From Roridomyces roridus (taxonomy: Eukaryota > Basidiomycota > Agaricomycetes > Agaricales > Mycenaceae): 64,000 nt of DNA. The DNA lies in assembly GCA_029378245.1 (NCBI GenBank), contig JARKIF010000003.1:3472001-3536000 (forward strand), given 5' to 3'. Positions 22,683 to 34,674 of the stretch are shown one piece after another. The notes below the pieces were generated by a model that was given only the letters and a program-made list of their open reading frames with translations, made no database searches and had not been told where the DNA came from. Both the position numbers and the translations under genes were made by a program. The first letter of the stretch is position 1. The number at the start of each line of letters is the position of its first letter.

Positions 22683-23385
22683 TCATCCAGCCTTCTCGAC
22701 CGCATCCAATAAATGTACGGGAACGGAACGCTGTCCAAAGGCCGTGTTCGCTCTTGATGTAGAATGAGAACTCTCTACCGAATGCGCACCGTCCCCGGGA
22801 GAGAGAGCGCTGAACAGACGACCGATTTCATGTTCGCTCCAGAGAGGAGCTCCCGCCGTGCGCTGTAAAGCCTTGGAAGAAGGCTCTATGGGAATGAGGA
22901 GCTCCGCAGCATCTGCTTCGATGATGCTTTGCAACAGAAATCTGTCAGAGGTATTTATGCTTGCGAAGTGAGATGGTTATCGCTGGCCATCGGGCAGAGG
23001 GTATGGGGGTGTTACCTGTGTTACGACGTTGAGCTTGCTGAAATACTGGAACGCCACGTCAAGGAGCCTCCGGGACAGGAGAGGCAAAGTTGGGCGGCGT
23101 CTCATGCATTCATAGGTCGAGCGGTCGGAAGTCATGATGCTGCATCTGATTCCGAGGCTTCCAGTGAGGACCCGAGGGAACTTGAAGAAGAATCCAGAAA
23201 CCGAAATCTTCGCCAAATTTGGCCCGTACCCCAGAAAGAAGCAGTCCGCGGGAACCGAGCAGGGAGGGTGATTGGACTGGAAGATCTTTTGACGCCGAGG
23301 AGCATCCAAGACTGGGGCGAATCGGCAAGAGGCGACTTCGGACTGGGAAGATGATCCAGGTGGCAGGCACAGTCAGGCACAGCAT
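22683..23385 (-). other. Unresolved open frames upstream of copy 2
   Basis: Read on the minus strand, an open stretch containing RRLLDVAFQYFSKLN (about 22990-23110) and another, LLQSIIEADAAELLIPIE onwards (22683-22934), are separated by an intron-like gap. They could be 5-prime exons of copy 2 or a small separate gene. The phases do not join cleanly with a GT donor, so no model is proposed. Confidence 0.25.
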
Positions 23386-23581
23386 GTGATGCTGCTGATG
23401 CTGATTTCTGATACAGTTGATGTCATCAGCACTTCACCGTGCCAGAATCCTCTCAACAGTGCGGCATTTCCGGGAGTGGATCTCACTCGACATTCGGCTC
23501 AACGGTCAACGTTGGTACCCAGAACCCGATCCACGATCACCTCTCAAAGCACACAGAAAGGCTCGGAAATATAAAATTAAA

Positions 23582-24722
23582 TCACTTTGAATTCAACGTC
23601 AACGACCTCAACTCCTCCCTAACAACACCCATATCCCCGCGATTCCACTCTCCCGTCCAACCCCACCCGCGCTCGTTTTTCTCCGCACGGATAAGCAGCG
23701 ATCGCGACTGTGGTTGTTGTTTTAGTTTTGGTGGTGTGCTAGCGTGAGGGATTGGTTGAGAATTCGACCGGGAGCGTCCGTGTTTGTGGCCATGGACATG
23801 GTTGGCCACTGATAATACCGGCCCGTTGGAAAATTTTAAAGGCGTATCGGGCCGTGTAGGGATGTTGAATTCTGGCAATGCAGGAAGGGGTTTGGACTCG
23901 GGCCCGGGGGGTCTAGCTTCATCAGCATCGGCCTGCGCTCCCGGCGCTGTAGCATGGATAATATCAACACTCGCACTCGACCCACTCGCCCAAGGTAAAG
24001 CAAACTCCATCGGCGCCAGCGACTCGAGGTCGGTCTCGTCAATGTTGTCAACGCCAGGATCTCCGTGTTCCAAATTGGGCTTTGAATTTAACTCCGTATT
24101 CCCCGCCAACTCGTCTCGTCCAACCACCGTCTCCCCAAGAGACGAATCCGAGGGAGACCCGTATAGAAATCTGGCGTTGTCTCCTTCCGACGTAGTCGCC
24201 GAGATGGCGCTCGATTCCTCGTATGGATATATCCTGTACGAACGAAACGACGGAGGCGTGAGCACACGGCCGAGCGTACTGTGCGGCGTCACGGTCGATG
24301 CGGTCATTATCGATTCTGTTTTAATTCAATATATAAGTATACCAACACCGAACGGCTGCAGGACGATAATAAAGCGCACCATGATCGTACTCCGCATTCA
24401 ACTCCAGGATAGGACTTCGTGCGGTCGTATCCGCCGTCTTCTTTCGCAGCAAGCTGCCAAAGCGCAGCACAGACTGCGACTGTCTAGGAATCGGATGATG
24501 GCGAGAGACCTCGGTCTCGGACAGCGCGAGTGCAGCATGCGTCCGGGGAGAGGAAAGCTGCGGTAAAGAGGCTGAAGATGGATCTGTCGCGAGCTTGATC
24601 TTGGGCTGGAGAAGCTTGGGCCTGGAGGGTGAAGGTATTGTCTGGGGCCTTGCTACAGCGAGCGAGGGGCCAGTAGATGACCCGGAGCTTGCTAGCATAA
24701 ACTGCATTGGAGTGAAGGGCAT
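23582..24722 (-). CDS. WTGEWN-family protein, copy 3
   Basis: Two exons, 24380-24722 and 23582-24315 (358 aa), intron 64 nt in phase 1 at the same place as in copy 2. It shares FTPMQFMLAS (exon 1), FGSLLRKKT, PPSFRSYRIYPYEESSAIS, PSDSSLGET, LESLAPMEFALPWASGSS, LPALPEFNIPTRPDTPLKF and the C-terminal ERGWGWTGEWNRGDMGVV. Copies 2 and 3 therefore form a two-exon subfamily. Mostly disordered; unknown function. The ATG is provisional because an in-frame codon run RSPR precedes it. Confidence 0.82.
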
Positions 24723-25478
24723 CCTCGGGCTCCGAGTTGTTCGGTGTGGGTGTGGGTGTGGGTGCGTGAGCGGGGATCATTTCGTGAAAGCTGACGGAGA
24801 CCCGATAAATATGAGTGCCACGGGAGAAGAACAGATGATCTTGCGAGGCAGTGCCCAAGAGTGGTGGCGAATGTGAGCGAGGCTTCCTCGAAGAGAGTGG
24901 AGTGCGCACACAGACCGGACCGTCGACTTCATCTTTCATCTCCGTGTCACAGACGAGATCCAGCAGCCGTTGGATGTTGCCTACGAAAGACTCCGCGCTG
25001 GGTTTCGACGTTTCGACGATGCTGCCACGCTTTGAATGATGAATGGCGCCGGGCATCAAGATAATCTGTCAATGTGTTCAATACCTGTGAAAGTAGTCTG
25101 TGAAGCAGAGATGTCCACGGCGCACAGGATAGATGATAAGAACCCTTGCGGTCTGAGTATGAAAGACGGAGGGTTTGAGGCCAGCCCAAGCTAGCTTCTG
25201 CCAGGATTGAAGGATGGGAACGGCTCGGAGTCGGGAGTGGGTGTAGCGGAAAGAGATCTGCACAGCATATGATGATGATACTGATTTGGTTGTGGCTCCC
25301 TGTACGGATCACGTCGGCATCGTTGTGGGCTTTGATCCGCTAGACATGATTGTACCGCCCGTGATTTGTCCGTGATGCTTGTCTCTTCCTTGGCCCGTCT
25401 TCTTCACCAGTCCCACTCGAGTCCCATTCCGACATGCCGAAATCCACAACTTGATCATGTACTTATTTCAAGTCCATC
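24723..25478 (-). other. Intergenic with an unresolved open frame upstream of copy 3
   Basis: A minus-strand frame from 25059 reads FVGNIQRLLDLVCDTEM and continues in the wrong phase into exon 1 of copy 3. It may be a real 5-prime exon of copy 3 or chance; no supported splice was found. The rest is presumed promoter. Confidence 0.25.
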
Positions 25479-26648
25479 TCACTTCAAAGCCCTCAACTGC
25501 TCCCTAACCACACCAATATCCCCTCGATTCCACTCTCCCGTCCATCCCCACCCGCGCTCGTTCTTCTCCGCACGGATCAACACCGACGACGACGACGCTG
25601 GTGGTGGGGGTTGGGAATTTGAACGTGAGCGACCCGTTGCAGGTGTTGCGCTGGAAAAGGGGGTATCGGGTCGTTGGTGAGCAGCGTCGAATTCTGGGAC
25701 GGGGGCCAAGGCTGGGGACTTGAACTTGAGATCCAGACTCGGTCCGGGCGGTGGACCGGAGTCTGTACTGGTCCGAGCTTGAGGCGTTACAGGCGTCGTC
25801 GGCCGAGCGTCGTGAGCGCGAGTATCGTCTTCCAAAGCTCCCGTAGCGATGACACCAACACTCGTAGACGACGCTCCCGGATGCGCGAACTCCATCGGCG
25901 TCAGGGACTCGGCGTCGAGATCACCGTCCTTGTGCGCCAAGTGCAGATCATCCTGGAAGCACTCTCCCTCCTCCTCCTCAGGCTGGTCCTCCAGATGCGG
26001 ATCCCCCGAGTTGAAAGACGTCTCGCCCAAAGACGAAGCTGATGGCCCTCCATATGAGAACTTGAGGCTCACGCTCCCACCGCCTCCCTCCGATGTAGAC
26101 GTGCGCGACAGCTCCGAGAATGCCACGCTGGCATTATCGTCTCGATATGGCCGTGAGGTTAGCACCGTGGTGAATAGACTCCGGCGTGATTTCAAGGGGC
26201 TTGAAGATGTCGACGCTTCCGAGGGGTCGGGAAATGCGGGGATGGGACTCTGGCTGGTCGACGCCGACGGCGTCTTTCGCCGTAAACTGCCAAGCTTGCG
26301 CAGCACAGTTGGTGACGACAGTGACTGCTTAGCGGCCGTAGCTGGTGGAAGCGCAGCCGCCGCCGCAGACGTCGAAGCACTTCTCACGAGGGAGAGCGCA
26401 GCGTCCGTCCGCGGAGGGAAGGGATTCGGAGGTGAGGATGAAGATGGCGCCGGCTCCGTCGCCTTGCCCTTTCCCTTGGCGGGTTTCTTGTCCAATTTGA
26501 GGAGCGGTCGTGGCGGTTTGGCGATAGACGTCTCGTAGGCGACGTACATGGACGGTGGGGATCGTGGTCTCGGCCTGGGTCTCCTGGAGTTGGCCATAGC
26601 CATGGAGCTCGACGATGGCACCGACTCGGTCGAGGAGGTGGTAGCCAT
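25479..26648 (-). CDS. WTGEWN-family protein, copy 4
   Basis: Single exon, 389 aa. Blocks: RRPRPRPRSPPSMYVAYE (about 22-39), PLLKLDKKPAKGKGKA, LRKLGSLRRKT, FSYGGPSASSLGET, LDAESLTPMEFAHPGASS, APVPEFDAAHQRPDTPFS and the C-terminal NERGWGWTGEWNRGDIGVV. The order matches copies 1 and 5, which are also single-exon. The ATG lies just before a Ser-rich segment and no upstream in-frame ATG is seen. Function unknown. Confidence 0.87.
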   Translation of the reverse strand: MATTSSTESVPSSSSMAMANSRRPRPRPRSPPSMYVAYETSIAKPPRPLLKLDKKPAKGKGKATEPAPSSSSPPNPFPPRTDAALSLVRSASTSAAAAALPPATAAKQSLSSPTVLRKLGSLRRKTPSASTSQSPIPAFPDPSEASTSSSPLKSRRSLFTTVLTSRPYRDDNASVAFSELSRTSTSEGGGGSVSLKFSYGGPSASSLGETSFNSGDPHLEDQPEEEEGECFQDDLHLAHKDGDLDAESLTPMEFAHPGASSTSVGVIATGALEDDTRAHDARPTTPVTPQARTSTDSGPPPGPSLDLKFKSPALAPVPEFDAAHQRPDTPFSSATPATGRSRSNSQPPPPASSSSVLIRAEKNERGWGWTGEWNRGDIGVVREQLRALK

Positions 26649-26882
26649 GAAGCCCGCGTTCCGTAAGGAATGGTGGAGTGGGAAGCGGAGAAGACTGCGC
26701 GGCCAGGAACGGCAAAGGAACTGTGACTATATCATGCAGTCTGTCGGATACGCAATAAATATAACTAATAAATATGCGGAGAACGGAACGGCTGTTACAC
26801 GCCTAAGTATGCCACCAATGGCAGATCTGTAACCGACTTCTAATCTCTCTCGACAGACGCTCTGCAGCTTGCTCGTACCAGA

Positions 26883-27938
26883 TCATTTCAAGGTCAACGA
26901 CCTCAATTGCTCCCTCACAACCCCAATATCCCGCCGATTCCACTCTCCCGTCCATCCCCACCCGTTCTCGTTCTTCTCTGTACGTATGAGCACCGATTCC
27001 TGCAGTGCATGTGCCGTCGACCGTACATGTGAAGGCTGTCGTGTGCCCGTCCCCGAGCCCTTGGGCACCAGACAGTCTGGAGCGCGGGCCTGGGTAGAAA
27101 TGGAGCGGAGCGGATCTGGGACGTGTATAGCAAGCGGCTTTTGCTCGTCCAAGCAGGGGGAGTCCGGGACAGCTGGAAGAGATTCGGAATTCTGAATGTC
27201 CTTCGGCGTCGATGCCGTTCCCGATTCGCCGACGCCCAGCGCAGACACCAAGTCGATGCCCGTCGTCGAAGCCCGTGCAAACTCCATCGGCACAAGCGAT
27301 GCGGCGGCGTCACTAGTATCGTTATTGTTGGCTTGACCCAGAAGAAGGTCGTCACCAGAAGCCTCCATCTCTCGCTCTTCATGCCATTCCTCGCCCAGAC
27401 CCAGAGACGGATTCGAATGCCCCCCGTAAGAAAGGCAGCCGCACTCTTCCGACGCTGACCCAATCGTGCATGTACGCGAAAGCGAGGAGATGGTGCTCGT
27501 ACCGTCTCGATGCACTTGATGTGCGGCGACGGATCCATATACCCCATCCGCAAGCAACGTCGCCGACGGGGATAGCTCCTTGCCGAAAACACGACGTCGA
27601 CCGACTCCCCCGCCAGTATTGGTCGCTGTCTCCGTCTCCGATGTCGTCTTGCGACGCAAACTGAGACGCAGCGATATCGTCGACCGCGGTCGGGGCAGAA
27701 GGAGACCTGGATCCGTTGCAGCCTTCCCCTTCAACTGTTTCTTCTCGAGCTTGATGAGCGGTTTCGGCGCTTTGGCTACGGCCGTTTCGTACGCGATATA
27801 CATCGAGGGCGGGGAACGCGGGCGAGGTCTTCGCGACGACGGACTCGGAGGAGCCGATCCTGAGCCTGAGCCCACCGACTCGCTCGTGGACTTTGACACC
27901 GCCAGTCGTCGTGTGCGGGAGCGTGGAGGGGAGTCCAT
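26883..27938 (-). CDS. WTGEWN-family protein, copy 5
   Basis: Single exon, 351 aa starting at ATG 27938 (MDSPPRSRTRR). Blocks: RRPRPRSPPSMYIAYE, PLIKLEKKQLKGK, RLSLRRKTTS, YGGHSNPSLGLGE, SLVPMEFARA, SLPAVPDSP and C-terminal NENGWGWTGEWNRRDIGVV. Only about 235 bp separate its stop from the ATG of copy 4. It is the first gene of the array in the direction of transcription. Confidence 0.86.
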   Translation of the reverse strand: MDSPPRSRTRRLAVSKSTSESVGSGSGSAPPSPSSRRPRPRSPPSMYIAYETAVAKAPKPLIKLEKKQLKGKAATDPGLLLPRPRSTISLRLSLRRKTTSETETATNTGGGVGRRRVFGKELSPSATLLADGVYGSVAAHQVHRDGTSTISSLSRTCTIGSASEECGCLSYGGHSNPSLGLGEEWHEEREMEASGDDLLLGQANNNDTSDAAASLVPMEFARASTTGIDLVSALGVGESGTASTPKDIQNSESLPAVPDSPCLDEQKPLAIHVPDPLRSISTQARAPDCLVPKGSGTGTRQPSHVRSTAHALQESVLIRTEKNENGWGWTGEWNRRDIGVVREQLRSLTLK

Positions 27939-28337
27939 GGATGGTGGAGAAAGAAGACGCTGGCACCCAAGCACAGGCGTCTCATCCAGCGTGCCATAAC
28001 ATAAAAAACGGGCATCCGAGAACGGAACGGATGAGAAGGGCTACAACAGACCCAGTGGAAGCCAATCATGGGATGAACGCGGGGAAAGAGAGTGCGCCTG
28101 GTTTTTGGGTCTCGGCTGGACGGACGGCCTTGATTTTTATTCAATAATGCTCGGTTCTCACTTACGTTCCACGTTACCTGCGAACGAAGAGCTCCCTACC
28201 TCGCCTTCCATAGTAAATACCGAGGGAGCTGCGAGGATATGCATCGAGTCAGGAGAAGGACAGTTTATGCGTCCGCATACGACATACCTATTCCAGCTGA
28301 ATGAAAAACGTTAGACACAAGCAAATTTTCGTTGATG

Positions 28338-28381
28338 TGCGGACCCAGTGCGGACCCAGTGCGGACCCAGTGCGGCCCAAG
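28338..28381. repeat. Four tandem copies of an 11-bp unit
   Basis: The unit TGCGGACCCAG is repeated three times exactly and a fourth time with changes. It lies in the 1.7-kb stretch 27939-29635, where no gene is recognised. A second short direct repeat, GATGAGGCTTC, is near 28735-28765. Confidence 0.7.
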
Positions 28382-29635
28382 ACTTGCCAGGCGTTGCCGG
28401 TCACATGCAGCTCCACAATGAAGACTCCAGGACACCCATTTTCCTGCCTGAACTCCTCGGCCTGAATGTGAACGCGAGATCAGATTGTGTCTATCGTTTT
28501 TCATTCAGTTGTCATGTCTGCTCACTTTTAGAGATTTGGCCAATCCTGCACAGGGGCTCCATCTTGCATGCGGAACGAGAGACAGCCGACCTGGTCGAGG
28601 AAGCTGGATGTACATCATACATGGGACCTGGTGCCATGGTAGCGGCCAGCCGCTCCACAAAGTAAGTAGGGATGCGAATCGATTGTCTGGCGTCATCCAC
28701 CAGGAAAATTTGCACGATGAGTGGAGCAGAAGGATGAAGCTTCGATGAGGCTTCGATGAGGCTTGAAGGCGGCGGCGCCAATGAGTCGGATATGAAGGAG
28801 GTTCCAGATTGGTTCCAGATCAAGAGTCTGGCCCTCGATGCCGTCACGTCTGGAGCATCACATGCATGCTTGTTTGATCGCGGTCGGCTGCCTCAGGCAG
28901 TCGAGCTATTGTGATCTCGGATCAGTGCCGTCTCTCACGGCGTCATTTTCAAACACTGATGTCCATGATTTCCGAGTCGCTCGGCGCTCTGATGTCAGCC
29001 TCGCCGAAGTGAATCTGATAATTCATTTCGGCCAGCAGCGTTCAAGTCGAACCTGCGATTGATGCATAGGGCACCTAAGGGCAGGTTGTAATACTGACAG
29101 TGTCATGTCGTGGGTCTTGTCACGACTTACGCGTGTCCAAAAAATCCCAACCGGGTTGGAATTCAGCTTGCAATGATGTGGTTCTCTTGCCTGACGATGC
29201 CGAGGCGTGTAAGATGTTCCGGTCCCGCTGCCCAATGATTTCGGAACATTCGACAAGGATGTTTGGGACACGCGACAACATCTTTGACGTAGTTCAACCA
29301 GAGCTTCAAACTCGGTATTTAATAAGATGGGTAGCCTCGCACAAGTCAATTGAAATCAATTGAAGCGGACATCAACTCACCGAACGGCGATACTCCCGAC
29401 CTCATCTCGAACGCTGTCAATTGAATGCAGTCCCATCCATTTCGAATGTCCTTCAAGGTTGTTGGCCACGCGTGTGAGGAACACTTCCCGAACAAAGATC
29501 GGGATTCGTCTACTCGGGTTCACAAGCAACCGGTTTGAAAGCATAGATGATACAATTCCCGCCAAGTTGATACAGAATGCATAATGATACCAGCGACACC
29601 CGAGTCAATATTCTAAAGTTTTCACACCCCGCTGA

Positions 29636-31211
29636 TTAGAAAGCCTCCGAGTATTTGGACGTCTCACCCAGCACCCCCTCGCCCCTCGAGTTCGTTGCGC
29701 GTATAGGAATCACAGTGGGCAGTTCGATCTCCTCAGCGCGCTTTGTGGTGACATGAACCTGCAAAGCCTGGGAATGACGATGCCAAGTTGTAGACGAGCT
29801 CGTCTGATTTGTTATATTCATGCGGCCTCCCACTGAACGGCTGGGAGACGACCCAGACGTGCCGTCTATCACAGCGTGTTTGGAGTGCGCGAGGACGACA
29901 AGGATGGTGGGGTACATTCCCTGGAGGTATTCGTTGTACGGGCAGGATTGAGGGAGGAGGAAGTTGAGACGCACCACGATGACACTAGAGCAGTATTGGT
30001 ACAACTTGAAAGCGAACGAGACACCGTTGTTGGCGTCAACCCAATCATGTACTCGTGGGCTGTCTTCGACTACTTGTATGACCTAGAAATCGTGTCAGAC
30101 TATCTTGCCCCCGAAACGGTTGAATGGAAGGATGGCTTACAAAAAAGAGGAGATAGAGCATGCCAGATTCGACGAGCAGGATCAACACCCGTTCGCCCTG
30201 AGATCTGTTTCTTTTGTTTGAACCACTCCCACTCGTGGCGCTGTTCCGCATTATAGACTTGCTGTACTTCCTGCATGGATTTCATGTCAAGAAGGCACTG
30301 AGTTACACGGGACACTACACACTCACCACGTCGTCAGAGCGAGCAAGAATGTCGAAACAGCAGTCGTAGCCATCGGCAAAGCGTAGGTAACTGCTCGCAA
30401 ATAAGTAAGCTCTAGCAGTATAGAGACCAAGACAACGAACCCGTCTGAACGTTCCTACAAAACGCCGGCTTTACAAAGTTCCCCAGGATGATATCAGACC
30501 CGATTTGGGCCACGCAGAACGTCAACAGGATGGTGGCCACTGTGCGAGTTGAGTGAATTGTCGATCATGAAATAAATCACACACCGAGGGAACCAAAGAG
30601 CAGCGAGCATGGAATCACTAGGACCCAAGCACTGTAGTAGGCTTTTATCGTCCACACTCGGTAAATTATAATGGCGTCTCCGAGGAGGGACTACACAAAA
30701 CAGCTTCGGCGATCGCTCATTGACAGAAAAGGAAAGACGCACCATATACGCATAGAGCGCATCCTGCGCTGCCGCCAGCCGGAATACAAAATCCAAAGCA
30801 CTATCCAACTTGGATTGTATGTCTTCGGTAGGGTTTTGTATGAGAGTAACTTTTGCTTCCGTGATAAAGTTGGCGAGGTCGAGTGTCCAGAGGATGAGTG
30901 CGATGATGAACATGAGGATGATGGCCGCCATCGTGAGTTGGTACGCTCGGGCGCGGCGGCGTTCTTTAGACCTAGAGGATAATTGAGCATCTGGAAATAA
31001 ATACAGCAAGTAGAGGCTGACGCACATGAGGACAAATCCGGCTTTAACGACCATGACTAAATATACAGCTTCAATGCGAGCAGGTGAGCAATTGTCGAAG
31101 AGGAGATGCTGGGAACTCACTGAGTAGAAAAGTCTCATTGGTGATGGCCACGAAATTCTGCACCACATCTGTACCAATACCCTGCAGGACACTGGCCTCT
31201 TCGGGGGTCAT
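29636..31211 (-). CDS. Seven-pass membrane protein, unnamed Agaricomycete family
   Basis: Nine exons on the minus strand: 31121-31211, 31026-31068, 30743-30971, 30585-30690, 30441-30539, 30327-30390, 30141-30270, 29975-30082, 29636-29920 (384 aa, phases consistent). Seven hydrophobic segments are visible, for example VYLVMVVKAGFVLM, TMAAIILMFIIALIL, ALYAYMSLLGDAIIIYRVW, VLVIPCSLLFGSLVATIL and ILLVESGMLYLLFF, then a polar Ser/Thr/His-rich tail. SLLGDAxIxYRxW is a recurring signature of a 7TM family common in mushrooms with no assigned role; receptor-like topology is inferred. The 54-nt intron 30972-31025 is divisible by three and open, so a retained form with a longer segment is possible. Confidence 0.85.
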
Positions 31212-31286
31212 GGCAGCTGGGAGGGATTAGGCGCCTGGAGGGGGTGGGCAGTGGGTGATAGGACGGACAGGGCTTCTGAAGTTCCG

Positions 31287-31297
31287 ACTTATAAAAG
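31287..31297 (-). promoter_or_regulatory. TATA-like element of the seven-pass protein gene
   Basis: On the minus strand the site reads CTTTTATAAG, about 80 bp upstream of the ATG at 31211. Role inferred from position. Confidence 0.4.
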
Positions 31298-31299
31298 TA

Positions 31300-32454
31300 C
31301 CTTCTCTGGAAATTAGTTTCTAACCCAAAAATAACAGAGGGGGAGCTGTCGGTGCCATGCCAGTCGAATTGGCGTTTGTATTCATTCAGTGGCTCACCTC
31401 GTCTTGGTCATTGATCCTCGTCTTAAGAACCTGATGTATCCTAATTTCCGCCGACCGGGTGCATCTTGACCGGGACTGGAATGTTGATTCGTGGGAGGTC
31501 ACGATGGTTGAAGCCGAACACGGATCGCGGATAGAACTGAAGAGAGCGGGTGCAGGCCAACCCAACGACGACCTAAAATTGTTGTGATTTTTTTCCCCGG
31601 TGCACCTTAGAAGCAGCCACCCGCCGGACGATTCGATGCCAATTCCTTCTCTGTTCGAAAATTCGATGGCGGCGTTGGCAGTTGCGATGATTGTGCTCTA
31701 CCAAGGCAGTGAGCGCTGAGAATTCTATGCCATACTCGCAGAGTTCCTTTAAGAGGTACTCGCCTTGGCTCCCGCTCTTGTCGATTCATTCCCGCCCATC
31801 TCTGGCCCAGGCAACATCACATCTTCCAACTCACGCCATCCCCGAATAGTTCTCGACAGTGGGAGCTGTTGCCATACCTGGAAAGCACCCGAGATGATTG
31901 TTCCCTCGAGGCTCAGGCTCGCCGGCGTGCGGACAAGCAGATATTAAAACGGCGCCACAAAATCGAAATTGCGGCTTCATGGCGACGTATACTTTCCGGG
32001 TGTAGCAGTTTGGGGGCACGAGTCCGCTGCCCCTGTGAATCAACCTCGAGGCATTCGTAGATAGGCCCTGTGTTGGACCTGAAGTCAGGGCGGCCAAGGG
32101 CTTTGACGTCTGAGTTCTGATCACCTTGAAGATCCGAGGGGTGCCGCCCCAGCATCATACAACCGAGCGCGATGATGAGACACCGTCAGACAACGGTTGA
32201 ATGAACGTTCCTCACAGAAAGATGCACTGCTCAGCCGAGATCACATCCACCTTGTGCGTGCGCCGGGAGCGTGGAGTCCTATCAGTCCTATCTTGACGCA
32301 TCCCACACTCCACTGCCTCCGTGGGAGGCAGCCTGCTGCCCTAAATTAAAACACTTCTGCCGACCACATGTACTCACCACTGAAATACTGCGATCGTCTG
32401 CTGTCAGAACCCTCGAGACCCTCCTTCCCCCCCGCCGCGTCGTCGCCGTATACA
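31300..32454. other. Intergenic between the 7TM gene and the NUP gene
   Basis: No gene recognised. A CT-rich run (CTCCTTCCCCCCCGCCG) ends about 20 bp before the NUP ATG and may be its core promoter. Confidence 0.35.
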
Positions 32455-33685
32455 ATGACCTGGCTCCTCACATCCCTGCTCTATAGCCTGTTTGTGGGCT
32501 TGAGCCTCGGACTATGCGCGCCAAAAGTCTTCATAATTGACCTGGTGAGAATTTTGATAAATGGAGAAACGCATCGAATTAATGAAAGTAGTTCGTCGAT
32601 GAGGCGGAAGTGTGGTACAACATACCCGAATTCAATCTGCTCGCCAAAAACATCACAGTGCCTGGCCTCTCGCCACTGTTCCCGCAGGTCCACTGCACCA
32701 GCGACGAGCAGATATGCCAACTCGTGACCGGCGAAGGCGAGATCAACGCGGCATCATCTGTCACCGCCCTCGTTCATTCGGGAATATTCAACCTACGAGA
32801 CACGTACTTTTTGACGGCTGGTATTGCGGGTGTGAACCCGAAGGTGGCGACCATCGGCTCGGTCACCTTTGCGCGCTACGCCGTCCAGGTCGGCTTGCAA
32901 TTTGAGATTGATGCCAGAGAGATCCCGTCCAACTTCCCAACGGGTTATTTCGCGCAGGGATCATCCGGACCGGGGATGCCGCCCGTCTCGATATACGGTA
33001 CCGAGGTGTGTTCTCTGGCTCGTTTTCAGCGCTTGCTCATCCCTGCGTCAAGGTCTTTGAGCTCAACGACAATCTGCGACAAGCAGCCGCCAATTTCGCA
33101 AAGGCAGCTCACCTCAACGACAGCGCTGATTGTCAAGCCAACCGCGAGCTGTACAAGGACTTTGGCTCGAACGCCACCGGCAAGCCTACCGTCGTGCTCT
33201 GCGACACCGTCACCTCAGATACATTCTGGAGTGGTACGCTCCTGGGCGAGGCGTTTGAAAACACGACGAAGGTCTTCACCAACGGGAGCGCCACGTATTG
33301 CGCGACGCAGCAGGAAGACAATGCCGTGCTGAATGCCTTGCTGCGCGGTGCGTTGACCAAGCTCGTCGATTTTTCGCGCATCATCGTCATGCGTACGGCG
33401 TCGGATTTCGATAGACCTCCGGCAAATGAGACGGCGTTGGCATCGTTGTTGGGACCAGCGCCGGGGTTCCCTGTTGCGGCGCTGAATATTGAGATTGCGG
33501 GTGTCAAGGTCGTCGAGGGGATCATTGCAGAATGGGGCACCAAATTTGCGGGTGGGATCAAGCCGAGTAATTATATTGGGGACATCTTTGGGTCGTTGGG
33601 AGGGGAGCCGGACTTTGGACCGGGGAGCATCTTTGGAGGGAAACCTGCCGTTATCCCGAAAACCAATCCACCTGACTTTTTCTGA
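32455..33685 (+). CDS. NUP-family protein (purine nucleoside permease family) with signal peptide
   Basis: Three exons: 32455-32544, 32592-33005, 33053-33685 (378 aa). Exon 1 is an apparent signal peptide (TSLLYSLFVGLSLGLCAPK). The body shows the NUP family signature: EAEVWYNIPEFNL, VTGEGEINAASSVTALV, YFLTAGIAGVNPKVATIGSV, EVCDTVTSDTFWSG-like VLCDTVTSDTFWSG, ATYCATQQEDNA, FSRIIVMRTASDFDRPP. The family is named after a Candida nucleoside transporter, but members have a nucleoside-phosphorylase-like fold and one N-terminal hydrophobic stretch; here no multi-pass topology is seen, so a secreted or surface nucleoside-binding or cleaving protein is equally plausible. Introns are both 47 nt. Confidence 0.9.
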
Positions 33686-34674
33686 CCAGTGTAGTAAGTA
33701 GCAATGTTTATTTACATACCAACGTTTTCCGATGTCTGGTCGTATGGTCGTGGAATGAAGGGCTGATGGTGGTGGTGTGAAGCAAGAGGGGACAAACATG
33801 GCACGCATTTACATAAGTAACATCGAAAGTTGATTCAGTTGCCTTTCAGAGACTCTAAGCTCTTATTACACATGTCCGTTAGTGGAGCTGACTAAAAAGA
33901 TTTGCATACATTTTTGCACCGTTCTCTAGCAACTCAAGGCATGAATCACCAGACACCGTGACCTGCTTTTATGGGCCATTGCTAGCGCATGGCAATCCGA
34001 GTCTGGGGGTGTGGAGACAGGAAGGGAAGGCAGTGGCCCAAGGTCACAGGTGTTGTGGCAGCAAGGAGTGTGGATTCTAATGAGGCGATCGAGTCCAAGG
34101 GCAGTAATTGATTTCGAATGATGAGGATGTTGCGAGGATGAGGATGTTGCGAGGACGTCGACAGTTGAGAGTCCGGCCTGAAGCAAGAGGCGCGCAGCCG
34201 CTGTGAATGGAGTCAACGGCTGGCGTTGGCGGGTTGCCGTTTCACCGCCGTTACCCTTCGGTGAAGATCGCAACCACGGCGGAGAGAAACCAAGAGATCC
34301 ATGTTCCGGCTCAACGCTTACTAAAAGCAAATTAGTAGTCAAAGACGTCATCAATCAAAAATTGGACCCCATGTTGGCGGAAAACAGGCCGATAAGACCG
34401 AGCTTAAAAATAAATTTTTAAGACTCGGAATTGTTTGAATCAGTCGTGTAACGTGTTGAGGAACAACGGGAGCCAGGATGAGAAGGCTGATGTATTCAAC
34501 GGGGCTAATACTTGCAGTTCGTTTGATATACTACTCACTATTATCTAGAACATTACAGATTCCAAGAGAGATGAGTAAGATATTAGCAAGAAACCTTCTA
34601 GAATGTTCGAGGAGAGCATAGGCTCCTCGACAATGATTACATACTCCACAACTCCCACTACCCGGCACCACTGG
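33686..34674. other. Intergenic between convergent NUP and NLR genes
   Basis: Two copies of GATGAGGATGTTGCGAGGA near 34120-34158; otherwise nothing recognised. Confidence 0.4.
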
